A DNA stretch of 64,000 nt, taken from Gemmatimonadota bacterium (GTDB lineage: Bacteria; 4572-55; J002). Shown piece by piece: positions 26,433 through 34,784 of the stretch. Made by a program: the position numbers and the translations under genes. The notes under the pieces were generated by a model. That model made no database searches. It was not told the DNA's origin and worked only from the letters and a program-made list of their open reading frames with translations. Each line of letters opens with the position of its first letter. Position 1 is the first letter of the stretch. The stretch spans positions 1 through 64,000 of the forward strand of contig RFFQ01000146.1 of NCBI GenBank assembly GCA_003697105.1, given 5' to 3'.

Positions 26433-27245
26433 ATGTTAGAACAATTCTGGGGCTTGTCCTCTAAACCGTTTTTGAATACCCCTTCGTTGGATTTTCTGTT
26501 TGAATCGTCCGAATTTTCAGAATCTTACGCGCGGTTGTGGTACAATATGCAGGATTTACGGGGGGGTATCTGTGTCGTGACCGGTGAGATCGGCACGGGT
26601 AAAACCATGCTTAGCCGGGCATTATTGAACAAATTGAATGGAGATGACCGGTTTTCCACCGCATTGGTATTGAACCCCCAATTAACCCCCAATCAGTTGA
26701 TCAAGCTGATTCTGACTGAGTTTGGGGCAGTCAAAAAGCCCGCACGTTCAAAATATCAATTGCTGGAACAACTCAATGGTTTTTTGCTGGAAGAATATGA
26801 GCAGGGGCGAACACCAGTTGTGCTGATTGACGAAGCCCAAATGCTGAAAAAACCGCTCTTGGAAGAATTGCGGCTGATGACCAATTTTGAGACCAACACC
26901 ACCAAGCTGATTCAGGTGGTGTTGTTCGGACAACCGGAGTTGAATAAGATCATTAACCGGATTCCACAATTTAAGCAACGGATTGCGATCCGGTATCATA
27001 TTGAACCGCTTGATCTCGACGAGACGACGGCGTATATTAAGCACCGCTTACAGTGTGCCGGTGTATCGCTTGAGAGCGTTTTCTCCGCGGATTCTCTCGA
27101 AAAAGTGTTTCAATATACCGGGGGTATTCCTCGTGTTATTAACACGTTATGTATGAATGCGTTGATGGCTGGATTTATTCGCCACACCCGCCCTATTACC
27201 GCTGAACTGGTTCAGGATGTATGGGCGGATTTAGAAGGACGCTAA
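26433..27245 (+). CDS. ExeA/GspA-like AAA ATPase
   Basis: AAA_22-type ATPase with Walker A TGEIGTGKT (about 52-60), Walker B VLIDEAQML (about 130) and an arginine-rich sensor region. It opens with the family signature FWGLSSKPFLNTP. At 270 residues it matches the ATPase half of ExeA (GspA), lacking the peptidoglycan-binding C-terminal domain and membrane anchor. ExeA proteins assist type II secretin assembly, and related ATPases occur in exopolysaccharide loci. No secretin or GspB is adjacent here. AAGGAG precedes the ATG; the next gene follows by three nt, so ExeA-like ATPase and CheW are probably coexpressed. Function in this context is unknown. Confidence 0.85.
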   Translation: MLEQFWGLSSKPFLNTPSLDFLFESSEFSESYARLWYNMQDLRGGICVVTGEIGTGKTMLSRALLNKLNGDDRFSTALVLNPQLTPNQLIKLILTEFGAVKKPARSKYQLLEQLNGFLLEEYEQGRTPVVLIDEAQMLKKPLLEELRLMTNFETNTTKLIQVVLFGQPELNKIINRIPQFKQRIAIRYHIEPLDLDETTAYIKHRLQCAGVSLESVFSADSLEKVFQYTGGIPRVINTLCMNALMAGFIRHTRPITAELVQDVWADLEGR

Positions 27246-27248
27246 CTT

Positions 27249-28034
27249 ATGGCAAAAAAGAAAATTAGTTACGCCAAATTGCTGGATTCGGAAAAACCGG
27301 TGAACCCGAAAGAACCGGTCGCCAATGTTCCACTATCAACACCGGAAGCCAAACCCAAACCGGAGGTGAACCCGAAAACGGCATCCAAACCGGCAGGAGT
27401 TCCGCCCCCACCACCGGAGAAACCACTCTCCAAACCCCCGGTGAAGCCAGACCGAACTCCGCCTGCTCCAGAAGGTAAATTGCACCCATCAGTGGAACAC
27501 GTGCTCCAAAATTCACCTCCAACGGAAGCGCCGCCCCCTCCAGCAACACCTCAAGAGGAGGCAGACCTTTCCGGCAAAATATATGGGCAGATGATCTGTT
27601 TCCGGCTAGGAGATGAAGAATTTTGTATCCCGATTACACAGGTCAAAGAGATTCATCCGTCAGTCGATATTATCACCTTGCCCAATCTACCCGAGTTTAT
27701 CGCCGGGATTATCCGCCTACGGGATATGGTTATTCCGGTAGTGGATTTGGGACAACGATTCCAGTTTCGCAATAAACTGTTGCCGGGTTACGGTACACTG
27801 ATTGTATCCGCGCTGAAAAATAATGAAGTGCTCGGCTTGCTGGTTGATTCGATTTCCAATGTGGAATATGCCACCCAAGAGAACGTCAAACCCTTACCTC
27901 CCATGTTTGACCCTGTGGAAAGTGAATATATGCCGGGAGTAATCAAGCTGGATACCCGCCTGATCGTGATTTTAGATATTGATAATCTTCTAAAAAATGA
28001 AGAAGTTGAAGAGCTTTCCGGAATGGGTCATTGA
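27249..28034 (+). CDS. CheW-domain protein with a long proline-rich N-terminus
   Basis: A C-terminal CheW domain (about residues 113-250; FRLGDEEFCIPITQVKEI at its start, VDLGQRF and GLLVDSI inside) follows a roughly 105-residue disordered Pro/Lys-rich segment, so this is not a plain adaptor of about 160 residues. CheW couples receptors to CheA. No CheA, receptor or flagellar gene is in the window. Its position directly after an ExeA-like ATPase suggests a non-flagellar scaffold role, for example in gliding, secretion or signalling. The N-terminal tail could bind a partner or the cell wall. It overlaps queA by one nt (TGATG). Confidence 0.85.
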   Translation: MAKKKISYAKLLDSEKPVNPKEPVANVPLSTPEAKPKPEVNPKTASKPAGVPPPPPEKPLSKPPVKPDRTPPAPEGKLHPSVEHVLQNSPPTEAPPPPATPQEEADLSGKIYGQMICFRLGDEEFCIPITQVKEIHPSVDIITLPNLPEFIAGIIRLRDMVIPVVDLGQRFQFRNKLLPGYGTLIVSALKNNEVLGLLVDSISNVEYATQENVKPLPPMFDPVESEYMPGVIKLDTRLIVILDIDNLLKNEEVEELSGMGH

Positions 28035-29062
28035 TGCACATCTCTGATTTTGATTATCATCTGCCGGAAGACCGGATTGCGCAAGAGCCTCTCCCCGAAC
28101 GGGATGCTTGCCGGTTGTTGGTCTGCGACCGCGCCCGCCAGCGGTTTGAAGACCGGATTTTTCGGGATGTGGGTGATTATCTGCATCCCGGGGATGTGCT
28201 CGTGCTGAATGAAACGCGGGTAATTCCGGCGCGGCTCTTCGGCCGCCTCGCTACCGGCCGGGAGATAGAAGTATTTTTGGTACATGAAGTCGAACCGGAT
28301 CAATGGCACGTGTTGCTGAAACCCGCTTTGAAAGCGAAAATCGGTAAAACAATCACATTTGATAAGGTCCCTCTCACCGCCACGGTGACCGATTATGCCG
28401 GACGGGGGCAACGCATCTTGAAATTTGAGTATGAGGGTGATTTTAAAACATTGATCGAGTCGATTGGAAATGTACCGTTGCCTCCCTACATTCATCGTCC
28501 GCCGGTTGCTCAGGATCGGGAACAGTATCAAACGGTGTATGCCCGCCAAGATGGTGCTGTAGCGGCACCTACGGCGGGATTGCATTTTACCCCGCACTTG
28601 TTAGACCGGTTAAAACAAAAAGGGGTCATCATCACCTCACTGGTGTTGCATGTGGGCATCGGTACGTTTCGTCCGGTAACCGTGACCGACCCGCGAGAAC
28701 ATCAGATGGATAAAGAGTGGTACTCCATTGGAACCGACGCGGCGGAGACGATCAACACCGCCAGAGCGAATGGGGGACGGATTATCGCCGTAGGCACGAC
28801 GGTAGTACGAACGTTGGAATCAGTGGCGGATGCAGGGGGCGTCGTTCAGGCACAAACGGGCTGGACGGATATCTTTATCTATCCTCCGTACCGCTTCAAA
28901 TGTGTTGACGGCTTGATCACAAACTTCCATTTACCCAAATCAACATTGTTGATGCTCGTATCGGCGTTTGCCGGTCATGAATTCACGGTAAAAGCCTATC
29001 ACCATGCCGTAAATCAGCAATACCGGTTTTACAGCTATGGTGATGCCATGCTAATTTTCTAA
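28034..29062 (+). CDS. queA: tRNA preQ1(34) SAM ribosyltransferase-isomerase QueA
   Basis: Transfers the ribosyl group of SAM to preQ1 at the tRNA wobble position to give epoxyqueuosine. The family opening DFDYHLPEDRIAQEPLPERD, the central YQTVYARQDGAVAAPTAGLHFT and the terminal SFHLPKS-like NFHLPKSTLLMLV are all present. About 342 residues, normal. ATG 28034 overlaps the CheW stop. No other queuosine gene (tgt, queC-G) is adjacent. Confidence 0.97.
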   Translation: MHISDFDYHLPEDRIAQEPLPERDACRLLVCDRARQRFEDRIFRDVGDYLHPGDVLVLNETRVIPARLFGRLATGREIEVFLVHEVEPDQWHVLLKPALKAKIGKTITFDKVPLTATVTDYAGRGQRILKFEYEGDFKTLIESIGNVPLPPYIHRPPVAQDREQYQTVYARQDGAVAAPTAGLHFTPHLLDRLKQKGVIITSLVLHVGIGTFRPVTVTDPREHQMDKEWYSIGTDAAETINTARANGGRIIAVGTTVVRTLESVADAGGVVQAQTGWTDIFIYPPYRFKCVDGLITNFHLPKSTLLMLVSAFAGHEFTVKAYHHAVNQQYRFYSYGDAMLIF

Positions 29063-29075
29063 CGTAGGTACAGCC

Positions 29076-30500
29076 ATGACGGATTACAGCGGTTCCAAAA
29101 TTTTGATAGTTGATGATGAGCAGAGCATCTGCGAATTTATGTCGATTATGCTGCGTAAAGAGGGCTATGAGGTCGTTGATACCACGAGTTCGGTAAAGGC
29201 GATTGATTTGATTGAATCGGAGCCGTTTGATGTGGTGATAACGGATATCAAGATGCCTGAAAAATCCGGAATTGAGGTATTACGGGTAGCAAAACAGGTA
29301 AATCCGCAGATGCCGGTGATCATTATGACTGCTTATGCCACATTGGATACGGCAATTGAAGCGGTTAATCAGGGCGCATTTTATTATTTGATCAAAAAAG
29401 CACGAAACGAAGAGATCAAGCAGATCGTGCGGAATGCGTTAGAGGTCAACCGGTTACGGGCAGAAAACCGGCGGCTAAAGCGGGAATTAAAATCCCGTTC
29501 TGAGTGGAGCGGGATTATCGGCGATAGCCCCGCGATTCAAGACGTTTTGGAATTGGTGCGCAAAGTAGCGGCTTCGGAAAGCACGGTGCTGATCCGGGGT
29601 GAAAGTGGCACCGGTAAAGAACTCATTGCACAAGCAATCCATTACAACAGTGCTCGCGCCGACGGTCCCTTTGTGACGATCAATTGTGCCGCACTGCCGG
29701 AAACCTTGCTCGAAAGTGAACTGTTTGGGCATGTAAAAGGCTCGTTTACCGGTGCGATTCGGGACAAAGAAGGGTTGTTTAGTGTTGCCCGAAATGGCAC
29801 TTTTTTTCTTGATGAAATTGGGGATACACCGCCGTCAATTCAGGTGAAGTTGTTGCGGGTTTTGCAAGAGCGGGAAATTGTGCCGGTGGGGGGCACCAAG
29901 CCCCTCAAAGTGGATGTTCGGGTCATTGCCGCGACAAATGTCGATCTGGAAGAAGAGGTGCGGCGGGGTAGCTTTCGGGCAGACCTCTTTTATCGCTTGA
30001 ATGTCATTCCCATCCACATTCCGCCCCTCCGGCATCGCCGCGGGGACATCAGAGCATTGGCAGAATATTTCCTGCGGAAATACTGCAATGACAATCAGTT
30101 AGAGCCTAAAAAGATTGCAAAAGACGCCATGACGGCATTGGAAAATTACAGGTGGCCCGGCAATGTGCGCGAATTACAGAACATCATTGAACGGGCGGTA
30201 ATTTTGCAAAAAGGGAGTGTTATTCAGAAGTCCGATTTACCACCACAAATACGGGGTGACCTGACAGAAGATGAGGAAACCATGTTAACCATTGATGAAC
30301 GTCCCACATTGGAGGATTTGGAGCGTGAATATATCCTGCGGGTACTGACTGAGACCGATTGGAAGCTCAAAGATACCGCGGAAATATTGAAAATTGACCC
30401 GTCCACGCTCCACCGGAAGATTAAAAAGTACGATCTGAAAAAGCAATCATCGCTCATTGATCTGCTCTCCAGCCGGATCAAGCGGCAAAAGGGAAAATAA
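29076..30500 (+). CDS. sigma-54-dependent response regulator, NtrC family
   Basis: Receiver (about 1-125; phosphoacceptor Asp57 in VITDIKMPE), AAA+ domain (about 145-385; Walker A RGESGTGKE; sigma-54 loop as the GSFTGA variant), then a Fis-type HTH (about 430-462; AEILKIDPSTLHRKIKKY). 474 residues. The receiver's Lys is followed by Lys rather than the usual Pro (YLIKKARN), which may alter the switch loop. It is the second orphan NtrC-type regulator in the window. Together they imply sigma-54 control is important here, although I could not point to a convincing target promoter. Confidence 0.95.
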   Translation: MTDYSGSKILIVDDEQSICEFMSIMLRKEGYEVVDTTSSVKAIDLIESEPFDVVITDIKMPEKSGIEVLRVAKQVNPQMPVIIMTAYATLDTAIEAVNQGAFYYLIKKARNEEIKQIVRNALEVNRLRAENRRLKRELKSRSEWSGIIGDSPAIQDVLELVRKVAASESTVLIRGESGTGKELIAQAIHYNSARADGPFVTINCAALPETLLESELFGHVKGSFTGAIRDKEGLFSVARNGTFFLDEIGDTPPSIQVKLLRVLQEREIVPVGGTKPLKVDVRVIAATNVDLEEEVRRGSFRADLFYRLNVIPIHIPPLRHRRGDIRALAEYFLRKYCNDNQLEPKKIAKDAMTALENYRWPGNVRELQNIIERAVILQKGSVIQKSDLPPQIRGDLTEDEETMLTIDERPTLEDLEREYILRVLTETDWKLKDTAEILKIDPSTLHRKIKKYDLKKQSSLIDLLSSRIKRQKGK

Positions 30501-30535
30501 TCTACTACTTAAACATTATGAAGGAGAAGGTTTCA

Positions 30536-33289
30536 ATGGAGTATAAACAGACCATCAATCTACCCAAGACATCGTTCGGGATGAAAGCGAATTTACCCCA
30601 GCGCGAACCCGAACGGTTGAAAAAGTGGGATGAGATGAAAATTTACGAAGCTATTCTGGAAAATCGGAAAGGTGCCCCCAAATATATCTTGCATGATGGA
30701 CCCCCCTATGCCAATGGCAACATCCATTTGGGGCATGCGCTGAACAAAATCTTGAAAGATTTTGTCGTCAAATACAAGGCAATGTCTGGGTTTTATGCGC
30801 CCTATGTACCCGGTTGGGATTGTCATGGTTTGCCTATCGAGCATGAGGTCAGTAAAAAGTTGGGCAAAGAAAAACTGGCACAGATGGAAAAAATTCACGT
30901 CCGGCAGGAATGCCGCCGGTACGCGAATAAGTTTATCGACAAACAACGAAAAAGCTTTATCCGGTTGGGAGTATTTGGGGATTGGTTCAACCCGTACGTG
31001 ACCATGAGCAACATCTATGAAGCTCGGATTGTACAGGCATTTGCGGAATTTGTCCGTAAGGGTTTGGTTTACAAGGGGTTGCGTCCGGTACATTGGTGTC
31101 CGCACTGCCGTACCGCGTTGGCAGATGCCGAAGTTGAATATCAGAAACATACTTCACCTTCCGTGTTTGTCAAGTTTCCGGTGGTGAATCAGGATTATTC
31201 CATGTTGATCTGGACGACCACTCCGTGGACCCTGCCGGCAAATGTAGCGGTCTGCCTTCATCCCGATTTCAACTATCGCTTTGTAAAGGTGGGGGATGAA
31301 AAATATCTTCTTTCGGAAGACCGTATTGAGGGAGCAATGGAAGAGTTGGGCATCACGGATTACGAAATTGTCGGCGAACCGGTGCGCGGTGCCGAATTTG
31401 AACATTTAGTGTGTGAACACCCCTTTAAATATCGTCATTCAAAAGTGATTTTGGGTACTCACGTAACCAATGAGGCGGGTACAGGTTGTGTTCATACCGC
31501 TCCTGGACACGGTGCGGAGGACTTCCACATTGGACAACACTACGGTTTACCGGTGGTCAATCCGGTGGATGATGCCGGCTGTTTTATGGTCGAAGTGGCA
31601 GAATTCCAGGGACAATATGTGCAAGATGCAAATCGCGGGATTGTGGATAAATTGGTCCGCGAGGGTGTGATTATTCACCATACCTCGTTTGAGCATTCTT
31701 ACCCCCATTGCTGGCGCTGCCATACACCGGTTATTTTTCGGGCAACGGAGCAATGGTTTATCCGGGTGAGCGAAAAAGCATTTCTGAATACCGTCTTGGA
31801 AGAGATCAAAGCGACAGAGTGGGTGCCCAAATGGGGTGAAGAGCGCATCCGGTTGATGGTTCAAGACCGTCCCGATTGGTGTGTGTCGCGCCAACGGTCG
31901 TGGGGAGTTCCCATTCCGGTAGTGAATTGCCAGCAATGTGGCGAAGCCCATCTGGATGTGCGCGTGATCGATAAATTTGCCGAGCTCTCATTGGAAGAAG
32001 GGAATGATTGCTGGTTCTCCCATCCGGTGGAAGACTTTCTACCCGAAGGATTTGCCTGTGCCTGTGGTTCGACGGATTTCAGTGCCGGACAAGATATTCT
32101 GGATGTCTGGTTTGATAGTGGTGTCAGCCATTATGCCGTGCTGGAGACCCGCGAGGATCATCATTGGCCCGCCGATATGTATCTGGAAGGTCAAGACCAA
32201 TACCGGGGATGGTTCCAAACCTCCTTGTTAGCCGCGGTAGGTCTTCGCAATTCTGCCCCTTACAAAACGGTGTTAACTCATGGCTTTACAGTCGATGAGT
32301 TTGGACGTGCCATGTCAAAATCAAAGGAGAACGGTGTCGATCCCCAAGACATTATCAAACAATACGGCGCCGATATTTTGCGCATGTGGGTTGCCTCCAC
32401 CGATTATCGTACAGAGATGGTGTTCTCTGAGGGTATTCTCAAGCAAAATATTGATGTGTACCGGCGTATCCGCAATACCGCACGTTTCCTGTTAGGGAAT
32501 TTGTCCGATTTTGACCCCCAACAGCACTGGGTGGATTATGCCGACCTGACTGAAATCGATCAATGGGCACTTGCCCGCTTGCAATGGCTGATTGCCCGTA
32601 TCGATAAAGCGTACGAAACCTATGAATTTCACCGCGTATATCACACCTTGCATAATTACTGTGCCAATGATTTGGGTGGATTTTATCTGGATGTGATGAA
32701 AGACCGGCTTTATTGTGATGGCACGGATTGGCAGACGCGGCGGGGCACACAAACGGTGCTCTATGAAATTGTCACCGTGTTGGCACGCCTGATGGCGCCG
32801 ATTTTGGTCTTTACCGCAGAGGAAATTTGGGAGAACATCCCCAATCGGGACGATTCGTCCGCAAGTGTGCATCTGACCCGTTTGCCGGAACCGAATGATG
32901 AAATGTATGATAACGCGCTACTGGATCGCTGGTCTGAAGTGATGAAAATCCGTTCCGAAGTGCTCAAACCGCTGGAAAAACTACGGCAGGAAAAGACCAT
33001 CGGCTCCAGCTTGGAGGCGAATGTCACGCTTTATGTAGGTAGTGAACGTCTGCGTAACCTGTTGGCTGATTTGGATTTGAATCAATTGTTGATCGTCTCT
33101 CATGCCGCGGTTGAACCGTTTGACGCCCAAGATGGTATCTGGCTGAGTGAGGAAATCAATGATTTTGGTGTCCAGATCACCAAAGCTACCGGTGAAAAGT
33201 GCGAACGTTGCTGGAATTATCGTGATTCTGTCGGGCAGAGTGAAGCACACCCCACATTGTGTGACCGTTGTGAAAAAGCTGTGAGTTGA
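30536..33289 (+). CDS. ileS: isoleucyl-tRNA synthetase
   Basis: Charges tRNA(Ile). The class I signatures are intact: HIGH as HLGH in PYANGNIHLGHALNK (about residue 60) and KMSKS as AMSKSKENGV. The editing domain has WTTTPWTLPANVAVC, and the zinc-finger end has CERCWNY and CDRCEKA. This is the shorter bacterial type of about 917 residues with a C-terminal zinc site. ATG 30536 is preferred over 30518, since AAGGAGAAGG lies just upstream of it. A hairpin with no strong U-tract follows the stop. Confidence 0.97.
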   Translation: MEYKQTINLPKTSFGMKANLPQREPERLKKWDEMKIYEAILENRKGAPKYILHDGPPYANGNIHLGHALNKILKDFVVKYKAMSGFYAPYVPGWDCHGLPIEHEVSKKLGKEKLAQMEKIHVRQECRRYANKFIDKQRKSFIRLGVFGDWFNPYVTMSNIYEARIVQAFAEFVRKGLVYKGLRPVHWCPHCRTALADAEVEYQKHTSPSVFVKFPVVNQDYSMLIWTTTPWTLPANVAVCLHPDFNYRFVKVGDEKYLLSEDRIEGAMEELGITDYEIVGEPVRGAEFEHLVCEHPFKYRHSKVILGTHVTNEAGTGCVHTAPGHGAEDFHIGQHYGLPVVNPVDDAGCFMVEVAEFQGQYVQDANRGIVDKLVREGVIIHHTSFEHSYPHCWRCHTPVIFRATEQWFIRVSEKAFLNTVLEEIKATEWVPKWGEERIRLMVQDRPDWCVSRQRSWGVPIPVVNCQQCGEAHLDVRVIDKFAELSLEEGNDCWFSHPVEDFLPEGFACACGSTDFSAGQDILDVWFDSGVSHYAVLETREDHHWPADMYLEGQDQYRGWFQTSLLAAVGLRNSAPYKTVLTHGFTVDEFGRAMSKSKENGVDPQDIIKQYGADILRMWVASTDYRTEMVFSEGILKQNIDVYRRIRNTARFLLGNLSDFDPQQHWVDYADLTEIDQWALARLQWLIARIDKAYETYEFHRVYHTLHNYCANDLGGFYLDVMKDRLYCDGTDWQTRRGTQTVLYEIVTVLARLMAPILVFTAEEIWENIPNRDDSSASVHLTRLPEPNDEMYDNALLDRWSEVMKIRSEVLKPLEKLRQEKTIGSSLEANVTLYVGSERLRNLLADLDLNQLLIVSHAAVEPFDAQDGIWLSEEINDFGVQITKATGEKCERCWNYRDSVGQSEAHPTLCDRCEKAVS

Positions 33290-33305
33290 TCGATCTTCCG
33301 TTCCG

Positions 33306-33331
33306 AAGGCGAGGATTCAAATCCTCGCCTT
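33306..33331 (+). terminator. hairpin after ileS, possible terminator
   Basis: A perfect 12-bp inverted repeat (AAGGCGAGGATT / AATCCTCGCCTT) separated by two bases sits 17 nt after the ileS stop. No uridine run follows directly, so it may be a weak terminator or an mRNA-stabilising 3' hairpin. Confidence 0.5.
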
Positions 33332-33355
33332 CCATGTTCGTATTTTCGGCGATTT

Positions 33356-33557
33356 TCAGGGTAGCTCTGCGGGCAACGCGCTCTTTGAGACAAACTGGAG
33401 GTGTACGCCAAAAGCCGCATCCCGGAAATTTGGATTGTGAAGCCCAAAGATAAAAGCACCCCGAAATTTATACTCACCGCTAGCATTATCAAGGTTACAA
33501 TAACGCCGTTTAATCTCCAGCATTCCCAGATGTGAACCGAACCCTAAAAGCAAATCC
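33356..33557 (-). pseudogene. possible remnant of an outer-membrane barrel C-terminus
   Basis: The minus-strand frame from about 33557 to the stop at 33356 reads as alternating hydrophobic and polar beta-strand-like protein. It ends in AFGVHLQFV and a short tail, reminiscent of the last strands of PorV- or OmpA-type barrels (GFGSHLGMLEI, FRGAFIFGLHN). The ORF extends artificially into the antisense of pgeF. No upstream barrel part is present, so if real it is a decayed fragment. This could be chance; I give it low weight. Confidence 0.3.
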
Positions 33558-34307
33558 TTGGTTAATTTTTCTGCTATTCCCCATCTGAAATGTGCATTTT
33601 CGACCCGGAGCGATGGTAATTTATCTCCTTTAAGAGGTGCTGACCGTAGCACGGCGTTGCCACGGGCACGTTTATTTTTGCAACGCCACCAAATTGATCC
33701 CCACCGGACGGTCAAATGCCGTTTATCGCATGGGACAAGGATCACTCCGGTATCGCTATCTGATGGCGGTCGGGGGATCATTGAGGGTCGTGAACCGATT
33801 GATGCTACGGATGGGCTAATTACGTCTCATCCGGGTCTGTTTTTGTATCTGATCACGGCGGATTGCCTACCGGTTTTGGTGGTGGACCCGGTTCAAAGGG
33901 TTGTCGGGATCGCCCATGCCGGCTGGCGAGGTACGGCGGCGGATATTGCCGGGAAGTTGATTCGCCAGATGCAGATGGCTTATCACGTTGACCCGGCGCA
34001 TATCCACGTGCTTATCGGTCCCGCGATTTGCAGTCAATGTTACGAAGTCGGGCAAGATGTACGAGATGTGTTTCAACAGCAATTTGCGTTCGATCCGAAG
34101 TTGATTTTTAGCTCCAAACTCAATGGTAAATTTGATTTGGATTTAATCCGGGCAAACCGGTTACAGTTGCAGGCGGCGGGGGTTCCGGCGGCTCAGATTT
34201 TTGAGACCGGCATCTGCACTAAAGAATATTCTGACCGGTATTATAGTGTCCGAGCGGAAGGCTTGGAAACCGGGCGGTTTGCTAGTGTGATTGGCTTCAC
34301 CGCTTGA
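33558..34307 (+). CDS. pgeF: YfiH/PgeF-family peptidoglycan-editing / purine nucleoside-acting protein
   Basis: DUF152 (formerly 'laccase-like') family: a Zn-dependent cytoplasmic protein linked to removal of misincorporated L-Ser muropeptides, with purine nucleoside phosphorolysis or deaminase activity reported for relatives. Motifs: CAFSTRSDG near the start, SHGTRI in place of the usual QVHG, TADCLPVLVVDP, GIAHAGWRGT, IGPAICSQCYEVG and the terminal YSVRAEGLETGRFASVIGF. 249 residues. The only start is TTG 33558, without a Shine-Dalgarno; an in-frame stop lies at 33534-33536 and no ATG exists before the conserved region. The 5' end may therefore have been altered by rearrangement. Confidence 0.9.
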   Translation: MVNFSAIPHLKCAFSTRSDGNLSPLRGADRSTALPRARLFLQRHQIDPHRTVKCRLSHGTRITPVSLSDGGRGIIEGREPIDATDGLITSHPGLFLYLITADCLPVLVVDPVQRVVGIAHAGWRGTAADIAGKLIRQMQMAYHVDPAHIHVLIGPAICSQCYEVGQDVRDVFQQQFAFDPKLIFSSKLNGKFDLDLIRANRLQLQAAGVPAAQIFETGICTKEYSDRYYSVRAEGLETGRFASVIGFTA

Positions 34308-34315
34308 GTTTGGTA

Positions 34316-34344
34316 TTGACTTCATTTGATAAATCATGTATATA
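34316..34344 (+). promoter_or_regulatory. strong sigma-70 promoter of the ferredoxin gene
   Basis: TTGACT (34316-34321) and TATATA (34339-34344) are separated by 17 bp, giving a leader of about 55 nt that includes AGGAGG before ATG 34405. Confidence 0.65.
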
Positions 34345-34404
34345 CAGCCGGAATTTGTGCGGCAACATTCCCTTAATTTTCTTCAGCGTAGGAGGTGCTA
34401 ACTC

Positions 34405-34698
34405 ATGGCATATATCATTACAGAACCGTGTGTCGGTGTGAAAGATAAAGCGTGTGTAGCGGTCTGTCCGGTGGATTGTATTTATGAAATTGAGGATATG
34501 CTTTTTATCCATACTGATGAATGCGTGGATTGCTCTGCCTGTGAGCCGGAATGTCCGGTGGAAGCTATTTTTGAAGAAGATGAAGTCCCGGAAAAATGGG
34601 CGGCATATACAAAGTTAAATTATGATTTATCAGCGATGCAAGATGAAGGAAATACGGATATGGCAACCGTAAAAGGTATGGATTTGCTGGGTAAATAA
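34405..34698 (+). CDS. ferredoxin with two Fe-S clusters
   Basis: A 97-residue low-potential electron carrier with cysteine ladders CVGVKDKACVAVCPVDC and CVDCSACEPECPVEAI. The first cluster motif is C-x7-C-x3-CP, as in seven-iron (3Fe-4S/4Fe-4S) ferredoxins; the second is a standard C-x2-C-x2-C-x3-CP. It is highly acidic overall, as usual. It has an excellent ribosome binding site (AGGAGG) and its own promoter and terminator, so it is a monocistronic, probably well-expressed gene. Its redox partners cannot be inferred from the neighbours. Confidence 0.95.
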   Translation: MAYIITEPCVGVKDKACVAVCPVDCIYEIEDMLFIHTDECVDCSACEPECPVEAIFEEDEVPEKWAAYTKLNYDLSAMQDEGNTDMATVKGMDLLGK

Positions 34699-34720
34699 TA
34701 TCGGTTAGCATTTCATTACA

Positions 34721-34762
34721 AAAAAACCGCACCGGTTACTCCCAAAGCCGGTGCGGTTTTTT
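34721..34762. terminator. bidirectional intrinsic terminator
   Basis: Stem AAAAAACCGCACCGG / CCGGTGCGGTTTTTT with a loop of about 12 nt sits between the convergent ferredoxin (stop at 34698) and the giant PKD gene (stop at 34785). It has U-tracts in both directions. Confidence 0.88.
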
Positions 34763-34784
34763 GTATGTGGCGGCATTTTTCGGG

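Noticed and set aside
28028-28597. 189-residue minus-strand ORF opposite queA
   Set aside because: Antisense of a clear queA gene with all family motifs; no independent support.
30593-31150. 185-residue minus-strand ORF opposite ileS
   Set aside because: Shadow of the ileS catalytic domain; no motif, no ribosome binding site.
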